DNA of 64,000 nt from Pseudoponticoccus marisrubri. GTDB taxonomy: Bacteria > Pseudomonadota > Alphaproteobacteria > Rhodobacterales > Rhodobacteraceae. Each line of letters opens with the position of its first letter. Position 1 is the stretch's first letter. Both the position numbers and the translations under genes were made by a program. Of this stretch, positions 58,226 through 64,000 are shown one piece after another. The notes beneath the pieces were generated by a model. It saw only the letters and a program-made list of their open reading frames with translations. It had not been told where the DNA came from and did not search any database. The stretch lies in the NCBI RefSeq assembly GCF_001482405.1, contig NZ_LPXO01000007.1, positions 5,001 to 69,000 of the forward strand. Reading direction: 5' to 3'.

Positions 58226-60907
58226 TCACTGCGCGGCCAGGGCCTGCGGCGCCGGCAGGATGACGCGGAAGGCCGCGCCGCGCTGGTCGGGCAGGTACAG
58301 GATCTCGCCGCCCAGCCGGGTCACGATCTGCCGGCAGATGGCCAGGCCCAGCCCCGCGCCGCCGGCCTTCATCTCGCCCACGCGGGCGAATTTCTCGAAG
58401 ATCACGTCCTGCGCCTCGGGCGACACGCCCGAGCCGTTGTCGATGAAATCCACCACCAGCCCCTGCGCGTCGCTGCTGACGCGAATCTCGAGTTCGGGCT
58501 CGGCCGCGTCGCAATACTTGCGCGCATTGGCGATGAGGTTGATGAAGACCTGGCTCAGCCGTTCCAGGTCGGTGCGCAGCCAGACCTGCTCGGTGGTGCG
58601 GTCGCGGCGGATCGCCAGTGACCGGTCGCCCAGATCGGCCGAGACCGCCGCCACGGCGCGGTCCAGCACGTCCTCCAGCCGCCCCTCGGCCATGTCCAGC
58701 TTGACCTGCCCGTTCTCCAGCACGCTGAGATCCAGCAGGTCGTCCAGCAGGCGGGTCAGGCGGATCGCCTCGCCATGGATGATCGAGGCATAGCGGTTGC
58801 GATCGGCATCTCCCAGTTCCTCGGCATCGCGCAGGATCTCGGAGAAGGCCCGGATCGAGGTCATGGGCGTGCGCAGCTCGTGGCTGATCTGGCTGAGAAA
58901 CGCATCCTTCTGCACCGACAGGCGGGTCATCTTGTCATTGGCCGCGCGCAGCTGGGCGGCTGTGCGGGCCAGCTCGTCGGACTGCGCCTTGAGCCGGGCG
59001 GAATACTCCATCATCTGCGCAGTCTCGTCGGCGACCGCCATCAGGTCCTCGACCGAGACGGCCATGCCCCCGGTGATCTGGCCCACCATGGCATGCGCCG
59101 TGGCCGCGCCGACCGAGCCCGACAGCTCGCGCTCCAGCGCCTGCAAAAAGGCCGGCGTGGGCTCGGGCAGGTGCCCCTCCAGCCCCTGCTCCTCGGCGGC
59201 GCGCTGGAACAGCGCCTGCGCCTCGCTCGCGCCCAGGATGCGCTGCGCCATGACCATCAGGTCCTCGCTCTGCGCGGTAGAATGCGACCAGCTGCGCGCG
59301 CTGCCGGGGGTCTGCTGGACATTGACGAACTGCGCGCCCTGCAACCGCTCCAGCGGGCTGGGAAAGCTCATCAGCGAGGCGGCGAAGAAGGCCAGCGTGT
59401 TGAGCGACAGGCTCCACAGCACGGCATGCAGCAGCGGGTCCAGCCCGTCGATGCCGAACAGCGCATGCGGGTTCAGCCAGGACAGGCCCAGCGGCCCGGT
59501 CTCGAAGAAGGGCTGCGGCAGTACCATGCCCGAGCCGAAGCTGGGCAGGTACAGCGTGTAGAGCCAGACAACAAAGCCCACGGTCAGCCCCGAGAGCGCG
59601 CCGATCCGCGTGGCCCCGCGCCAGAAGATCCCGCCCAGCATCGCGGGCAGCACCTGCGCGACGCCGGTGAAGGAGACGAGCCCGATCACGGCCAGCGCCT
59701 CGCCCCCGCCCGACACGGCATAATAAAGATAGCCAAGCAGCAGCACCCCGGCGATGGACAGCCGCCGCGACAGCAGCACCACGGCGCGCACATCGCCCGA
59801 GACGCTGGCCGCGCCCTCTTGCAGGCGCAACCAGATCGGCATGACGATGTGGTTCGATACCATGGTCGACAGCGCGATGGCCGCGACGATCACCATCGAG
59901 GTGGCCGAGCTGAAGCCGCCGAGGAAGGACAGCAACGCCAGCTGGTCCTGCCCGAAGGCCAGCGGCACGGTCAGCACGAAGAGATCGGGGTTCGATCCCT
60001 CGGGCAGCACGTCCAGCCCGACCACCGCGATGGGCACGATGAACAGGCTCATCATCATCAGGTAAAGCGGGAAGGCCCAGGCCGCCATGCGCAGCTGTTC
60101 GTCATTGTCGTTCTCGACCACCAGCACCTGGAACATGCGCGGCAGGCAGAGGAAGGCCGCGGCCGAAAGCAGCATCAGCCCGGCCCAGCGGCCGCCCGAC
60201 ACGTCCCAATGTCCGAGATCCGAGGCGTCGATCCGCTCCAGCACCTGACCGACCCCGCCGGCGATGCCCCAGACCACGAAGCCGCCCACCGCCAGCAGCG
60301 CGGCCAGCTTGACCACCGCCTCGACCGCGATGGCCATGACCACGCCGTGATGCCGCTCGTTCGCGTCAAGGTTGCGCGTGCCGAAGATCACCGTGAACAC
60401 GGCCAACCCGGCGGCCACCCAGAAGGCAGTATAGCGCTCGTGCTCGGGCTGCGGCGCGGTCTGGGCGAAGACCTCGACCGACAGGGTCACCGATTGCAAC
60501 TGCAGCGCGATATACGGGGTCGTGCCGATCACGGCGAGGATCGTGACGCCGATGCCCAGCAGGTTGGATTTGCCGTAGCGCGACGAGATCAGGTCGGCGA
60601 CCGAGGTGATGCGCTGCGCCCGGCCGATCCGCACCAGCTTGCGCAGGATCCACCACCAGCCAATCAGCACGAGGCTGGGACCGAGATAGATCGTCAGGTA
60701 TTCCAGCCCGTTGCGCACCGCGCTGCCCACCGCGCCGTAGAAGGTCCAGGCGGTGCAGTAGATCGACAGCGACAGGGTGTAGACGATGGGTGCGCGCAGC
60801 CAGCCGGTATGGCCGCGATAGGCGGCACGCTCGGCCACGAAGGCCACCGCGAAGAGCAGCGCCACGTAGGCGACCGAGATCGCCGCGAGCGCGTTGAGCG
60901 TGGTCAC
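58226..60907 (-). CDS. Hybrid SSS-family symporter / sensor histidine kinase (CrbS-like)
   Basis: The 893-residue protein starts with GTG 60907, overlapping the upstream stop (GTGA). Residues about 1-530 are a sodium:solute symporter-type domain with about 13 membrane segments (ITSVADLISSRYGKS, FGQDQLALLSFLGGFSSATSMV). A coiled-coil linker (about 600-690) leads to the kinase: SQISHELRTPMTSIRAFSE (phospho-His), FINLIANARKY and DNGSGV, GGAGLGLAICRQIV. This layout resembles CrbS, which senses acetate or related flux. The neighbouring lone receiver is its likely partner. Confidence 0.92.
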   Translation of the reverse strand: MTTLNALAAISVAYVALLFAVAFVAERAAYRGHTGWLRAPIVYTLSLSIYCTAWTFYGAVGSAVRNGLEYLTIYLGPSLVLIGWWWILRKLVRIGRAQRITSVADLISSRYGKSNLLGIGVTILAVIGTTPYIALQLQSVTLSVEVFAQTAPQPEHERYTAFWVAAGLAVFTVIFGTRNLDANERHHGVVMAIAVEAVVKLAALLAVGGFVVWGIAGGVGQVLERIDASDLGHWDVSGGRWAGLMLLSAAAFLCLPRMFQVLVVENDNDEQLRMAAWAFPLYLMMMSLFIVPIAVVGLDVLPEGSNPDLFVLTVPLAFGQDQLALLSFLGGFSSATSMVIVAAIALSTMVSNHIVMPIWLRLQEGAASVSGDVRAVVLLSRRLSIAGVLLLGYLYYAVSGGGEALAVIGLVSFTGVAQVLPAMLGGIFWRGATRIGALSGLTVGFVVWLYTLYLPSFGSGMVLPQPFFETGPLGLSWLNPHALFGIDGLDPLLHAVLWSLSLNTLAFFAASLMSFPSPLERLQGAQFVNVQQTPGSARSWSHSTAQSEDLMVMAQRILGASEAQALFQRAAEEQGLEGHLPEPTPAFLQALERELSGSVGAATAHAMVGQITGGMAVSVEDLMAVADETAQMMEYSARLKAQSDELARTAAQLRAANDKMTRLSVQKDAFLSQISHELRTPMTSIRAFSEILRDAEELGDADRNRYASIIHGEAIRLTRLLDDLLDLSVLENGQVKLDMAEGRLEDVLDRAVAAVSADLGDRSLAIRRDRTTEQVWLRTDLERLSQVFINLIANARKYCDAAEPELEIRVSSDAQGLVVDFIDNGSGVSPEAQDVIFEKFARVGEMKAGGAGLGLAICRQIVTRLGGEILYLPDQRGAAFRVILPAPQALAAQ

Positions 60908-61191
60908 CGCGGCCGCTCCGTGCCGCCCGTTTCGATCGGGCGCGCGCGGCGCAGGGCAAAGATCATCGCCGCGGCACCGACCACCAGCCCGGCCCAGACG
61001 ACGAAGAGATAGACCAGCGCCGTCGAGGTGGGCAGCGGCTCTTCGGGGATCAGCCAGAGCAGCGGGACGCACCACAGGAGCAGGCCCAGCAGCGGCAGCG
61101 CCCGCGCCGCGTCGACCAGCCGCCGGCGCCGATAGGTCTGCCGCTCGACGAAGAGCGGTCGGCGCGGGCCCGGCGCGGGATCGATGCTCAT
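60904..61191 (-). CDS. Small membrane protein between receiver and symporter-kinase
   Basis: The 95-residue protein has a basic N-terminus (ERQTYRRRRLVDAARAL) and two hydrophobic segments (LPLLGLLLWCVPLLWLIP and ALVYLFVVWAGLVVGAAAMIF). It overlaps the receiver gene by four bases and the kinase gene by four, so the three are translationally coupled. Small membrane partners often precede SSS symporters (for example actP's yjcH-like gene). It is probably a subunit of the symporter domain; no family assigned. Confidence 0.8.
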   Translation of the reverse strand: MSIDPAPGPRRPLFVERQTYRRRRLVDAARALPLLGLLLWCVPLLWLIPEEPLPTSTALVYLFVVWAGLVVGAAAMIFALRRARPIETGGTERPR

Positions 61192-61556
61192 GACGGGGCG
61201 AGCGCCCGCACGGCGTCGAGCACCTCGGCATTGGAGAAGGGCTTGGTCATGAAGCGGCTCGCTCCGGCCCGCTCGGCCATCTCGCGGTCCTTGCTCTGGC
61301 CGCGCGCGGTCAGCATCAGCACCGGCAGGGCCTTGGTCTCGGGCGCCTCGCGCAGGTCGCGCAGGATGTCATAGCCCGACCGACCGGGCAGCATCACGTC
61401 GAGGATCAGGATGTCGGGATTGCGGGCGCGCACGACCTCGGCCGCATCCACGCCGTTGGAATGCGTGTCCACGCGCCAGCCCGCGCGGGACAGGATGAAT
61501 CGGATGGCCTCGATGATATTCGGCTCGTCCTCGATCAGCAGAACATGCCCTGCCAT
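61188..61556 (-). CDS. Single-domain response regulator receiver
   Basis: The 122-residue protein is one receiver domain: LLIEDEPNIIEAI (acidic pocket), ILILDVMLPGRSGYDIL with phospho-acceptor Asp about 52, VLMLTARGQS and FMTKPFSNAEVLD with the conserved Lys. It has no output domain, unlike CrbR. It overlaps the small membrane gene by four bases and should receive phosphate from the symporter-kinase. Its target is not known. Confidence 0.93.
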   Translation of the reverse strand: MAGHVLLIEDEPNIIEAIRFILSRAGWRVDTHSNGVDAAEVVRARNPDILILDVMLPGRSGYDILRDLREAPETKALPVLMLTARGQSKDREMAERAGASRFMTKPFSNAEVLDAVRALAPS

Positions 61557-61679
61557 GCATTCCCCCCATGTCCCGTCTGCGCGCCTCTTCTCCGGGGCCT
61601 CCGTCACGGGTTGGGGTGACTGTAGTCGCATTCCCGACGCGGTGTCAAAAAGCTGTTCCGCCGCAGGTGCACGCGCGCC

Positions 61680-62999
61680 CTACCCGCCGAGGATCGAGGG
61701 TTCGCGCCGGCCCGGACAGGGCGTGCGCGGACAGACCCGGCAGGCGACCCCGACCTCTTGCGGCGGGCCGGCAGGGGGTGTGGCGCCGCGCGCGCCCGCC
61801 GCCGCGCCGGGCCGTGGGCGCACCAGCATGTGCGCCTCGTAAAGCGGGTCGGCATTGACCGCGATCCGGCCCTGCGGCACGGCCACCGCCTCGGCCCAGA
61901 GCCCGTCGCCGGCGCGCCCGGGATGGATCACCGGCCCGGCCAGGATCACAAGCGGGCGGTTCAACGCCCGGTAGAGCGGCCAGAGCGGACAAGCCGCGCC
62001 GAACCGCGGCATCGGGAAATCGGCCACGGGTTTGCGGTAGACCAGCACGCCCGAGCCGTCGCAGATCGCCAGCCCGACCGGCGCGGGCAGCATGTCGGGC
62101 GGCAGCGCCGCCAGCCGCCGCATGACCTGCGCCGGGTCCGCCTGTAGGGCCTGCGCCAGCGCGGCCGGATCGGGGCCGTGCTCGGCCAGCGGCTCGGCCA
62201 GCCGGTCCAGCGGCAGCGCGGCGGCATCGGCGGCATAGCGGCGCAGCCAGCGGTCCAGCAGGGCGCGGGCCGGTGCCGAGAGCGTCTCGCCCATGCGGGC
62301 CAGCGGCCCCTCCACCTCGGCCCGGCCCTCCAGCTCGGGCACGTGGTGGCCGGCCGCCTCCAGCGCGGCGTCCAGCTCCTCCTGCGGGGCGCCGGTCTCG
62401 GTCGCGCCGGCATGGTCGGCCTCGAGATAGGTGACCAGCCCGCGGCTCGTCTCGGCCAGCCGCTCGCTGTCCTCGTGGATGTTGCGGTGGAACCGGGCCT
62501 GCCACTCGGCGTCGATCTCGCCCGGCTCGGCCAGGATCGAGGCGGTGGAATGGATCGCCGTGACAGTAGACAGCATCTCGTGGAGCGAGGCGGCGAGATG
62601 CGGGTCATGGGTCATCCGGTCGGTCAGGATCTCGACCGTGCGTTCCAGCGCCGCGACCCGGCCGCGCGTGTCCGACAGCAGCTGCGCCCAGCCGGGAAAG
62701 CGGCCGGCGAACTCGTCCACGCGGTCCAGCTCGGCGCCGCTGGCCTCGCTTTCCATGGCGGCCTCGCGCAGGGTCGAGATCAGCGCAGCCCCCGCCCCCT
62801 CGGTCAGCATGGTCGGATCGACCTGCAGGATCTCGGCGATGTCGAGCAGCAGCTTGCCCCCGATTCTGCGGCGGTTGTGCTCGATCAGATTGAGATAGGA
62901 GGCCGAAATACCCGCATTGCGGGCCAGCTCGGCCTGCTTCATGCCCCGCGCCACCCGCCTTTCGCGGATGCGCGAACCGGTCAGCGTGTCGCGCGGCAA
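61680..62999 (-). CDS. ScfR-type short-chain fatty acyl transcriptional regulator (XRE)
   Basis: The 439-residue protein has an XRE helix-turn-helix at the N-terminus (GMKQAELARNAGISASYLNLIEHNRRRIGG, in pieces) and the ScfR/RamB C-terminal domain ending VACRVCPRTPCPGRREPSILGG with three Cys. Such regulators (PccR, MccR, RamB, ScfR) respond to short-chain acyl-CoA and control propionyl- or acetyl-CoA genes. The start is TTG 62999, supported by AAGGGA 7 bases upstream; the next Met falls inside the DNA-binding domain. It is divergent from the binding-protein gene at 63218 and near the CrbS-like operon. Confidence 0.9.
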   Translation of the reverse strand: MPRDTLTGSRIRERRVARGMKQAELARNAGISASYLNLIEHNRRRIGGKLLLDIAEILQVDPTMLTEGAGAALISTLREAAMESEASGAELDRVDEFAGRFPGWAQLLSDTRGRVAALERTVEILTDRMTHDPHLAASLHEMLSTVTAIHSTASILAEPGEIDAEWQARFHRNIHEDSERLAETSRGLVTYLEADHAGATETGAPQEELDAALEAAGHHVPELEGRAEVEGPLARMGETLSAPARALLDRWLRRYAADAAALPLDRLAEPLAEHGPDPAALAQALQADPAQVMRRLAALPPDMLPAPVGLAICDGSGVLVYRKPVADFPMPRFGAACPLWPLYRALNRPLVILAGPVIHPGRAGDGLWAEAVAVPQGRIAVNADPLYEAHMLVRPRPGAAAGARGATPPAGPPQEVGVACRVCPRTPCPGRREPSILGG

Positions 63000-63043
63000 A
63001 GCGATTCCCTTGCAGTATCAACGTGTTTCTGCGCCGCAATATA

Positions 63044-63098
63044 AACGCTTTTACAGAATACCAAAGGATACTTTTCACCGCTTCACAAAAAAAGCGTT
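63044..63098. repeat. Inverted repeat AACGCTTTT...AAAAGCGTT between divergent genes
   Basis: Perfect 9-bp arms at 63044-63052 and 63090-63098 enclose 37 bases in the shared promoter region of the ScfR-type gene and the binding-protein gene. The region is unusually AT rich. A TTGTTGCG run at 63112-63119 also occurs in the mcd upstream repeat. Confidence 0.35.
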
Positions 63099-63217
63099 GC
63101 GACAAAGGCGCTTGTTGCGAAATTTTCCGACCCGGCCGCATAGTGGATTTGCACGAAACGTGCCTGCGACGCGTCGTTGAGGAGCGGCGCCCGCATTTCA
63201 CGAAACGGGAGGATTTC

Positions 63218-64000
63218 ATGTCCAAGACGAACCTGACACGTCGTGGCGTACTCAGGACGGGTGCCGTGGCCGGCGCCGGTCTGGCGCTGCCGACCTACCT
63301 GTCGGCGGCCAGCCACTCGGGCTTTACCAACGCACCCGGCGACAGCACCGTCACGCTGGGCTTCAACGTGCCGCAGACCGGCCCCTATGCCGACGAGGGC
63401 GCCGACGAGCTGCGCGCCTACGAGCTGGCGGTCGAGCATCTGAACGGCGGCGGTGACGGCGGCATGCTGCCCACCTTCTCGTCCAAGGCGCTGGACGGCA
63501 CCGGCATCCTGGGCCGCAAGGTCGAATACGTCACCGGCGACACGCAGACCAAGTCGGACGCCGCCCGCGCATCGGCCAAGTCGATGATCGAGAAGGACGG
63601 CGCGATCATGATCACCGGCGGCTCGTCCTCGGGCGTGGCCGTGGCCGTGCAGGCGCTCTGCCAGGAAGCCGGCGTGATCTTCATGGCCGGCCTGACCCAT
63701 TCCAACGACACCACGGGCAAGGACAAGCGGGCCAACGGCTTCCGTCACTTCTTCAACTCGTACATGTCGGGCGCGGCGCTGGCGCCGATCCTGGCCGACA
63801 ATTACGGCAATGACCGCAAGGCCTATCACCTGACCGCGGACTACAACTGGGGCTACACCACCGAGGAAGCCGTCCGGAACTCGACCGAGGCGCTTGGCTG
63901 GGAGACCGTGGCCGCGGTGAAGACCCCGCTGACCCAGACCGACTTCTCGTCCTACATCGCGCCGGTTCTGCAGTCGGGCGCCGACGTGCTGGTGCTGAAC
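63218..64000 (+). CDS. ABC transporter substrate-binding protein, branched-chain amino acid/urea type (partial)
   Basis: The reading frame is open to the window edge (261 codons visible). It starts with a twin-arginine signal (NLTRRGVLRTGAVAGAGLALP) and continues as a type I periplasmic binding protein: VTLGFNVPQTGPYADEGADELRAYELAVEHLNGGG, RKVEYVTGDTQTKSDAARASAKSMIEKDG and ITGGSSSGVAVAVQALCQEAGVIFMAG (in pieces). Export through Tat is unusual but known for this class. The ligand is unknown; branched-chain amino acids, urea and short-chain amides are candidates. AACGGGAGGA precedes ATG 63218. Confidence 0.9.
   Translation, partial: MSKTNLTRRGVLRTGAVAGAGLALPTYLSAASHSGFTNAPGDSTVTLGFNVPQTGPYADEGADELRAYELAVEHLNGGGDGGMLPTFSSKALDGTGILGRKVEYVTGDTQTKSDAARASAKSMIEKDGAIMITGGSSSGVAVAVQALCQEAGVIFMAGLTHSNDTTGKDKRANGFRHFFNSYMSGAALAPILADNYGNDRKAYHLTADYNWGYTTEEAVRNSTEALGWETVAAVKTPLTQTDFSSYIAPVLQSGADVLVLN

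Overview
The window is high-GC, densely packed bacterial DNA with short intergenic gaps, many 1-4 base stop/start overlaps and leaderless or weak-leader operons. The gene content points to an alphaproteobacterium of the Rhodobacterales (Roseobacter/Paracoccus-type). Evidence for this is a malyl-CoA lyase and a methylsuccinyl-CoA dehydrogenase of the ethylmalonyl-CoA pathway, a GapR (DUF2312) nucleoid protein, an FYDLN acid-tail protein, an ScfR-type short-chain fatty acyl regulator, an lysC-ptsP pair and a CsgH-type curli protein. I saw no phage, insertion sequence, integrase or CRISPR array.

Layout. 0-5.1 kb: DUF1178 protein, SDR oxidoreductase, aspartate kinase and the nitrogen-PTS enzyme I. 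5.1-6.8 kb: a gene-free leader with a perfect 10-bp inverted repeat, then a three-gene curli cluster (two curlin-repeat proteins flanking a CsgH-like protein). 7.0-11.4 kb: a six-gene overlapping operon for an ABC system that combines an FtsX/MacB-type permease with a ZnuA-like metal-binding protein and a DUF4198 protein. 11.4-17.3 kb: a secreted WSC-domain protein, an HNH protein, an MscS channel, a flavoprotein and a BON/OmpA protein. 17.3-21.6 kb: a D-amino-acid block (D-amino acid aminotransferase, DgcA, DgcN) divergent from malyl-CoA lyase. 21.7-29.4 kb: Lrp/LysE pair, a frameshifted AraC-GyrI regulator, accA, a split DsbD-like CcdA plus thioredoxin pair, an antiporter, a GntR regulator, a YgjP-like metallopeptidase, the FYDLN protein and tRNA-Ala(GGC). 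29.5-39.5 kb looks accessory: LysR plus a DddP-like M24 protein, a hydrolase-membrane fusion, Sel1 repeats, a complete dTDP-rhamnose operon (rfbCBDA), an ACR3 arsenite pump and a TauE/SafE protein. 39.6-51.1 kb is housekeeping: mcd, pheS and pheT split by two small genes, rpmI-rplT and pyk. 51.1-54.6 kb: GapR, a FadJ-like protein with a decayed dehydrogenase domain and a DksA-like protein. 54.6-57.0 kb: a persulfide/sulfide operon behind a SqrR/BigR-like operator. 57.0-64.0 kb: an orphan FliM/FliN-type protein, a symporter-histidine kinase with a lone receiver, an ScfR-type regulator and the start of a Tat-exported substrate-binding protein.

How the parts work together. Acetyl-CoA and short-chain acyl metabolism recurs: malyl-CoA lyase, methylsuccinyl-CoA dehydrogenase, accA, a CrbS-like symporter-kinase and an ScfR-type regulator. 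The promoter regions of the two ethylmalonyl-CoA genes both carry TTGCGC/GCGCAA inverted repeats. Sulfide handling (metallo-hydrolase, two YeeE halves, DUF442-type sulfurtransferase) forms one regulated unit. D-glutamate use is suggested by dgcN-dgcA next to a D-amino acid aminotransferase. All functions are read from sequence motifs and remembered family features; no database search was run.
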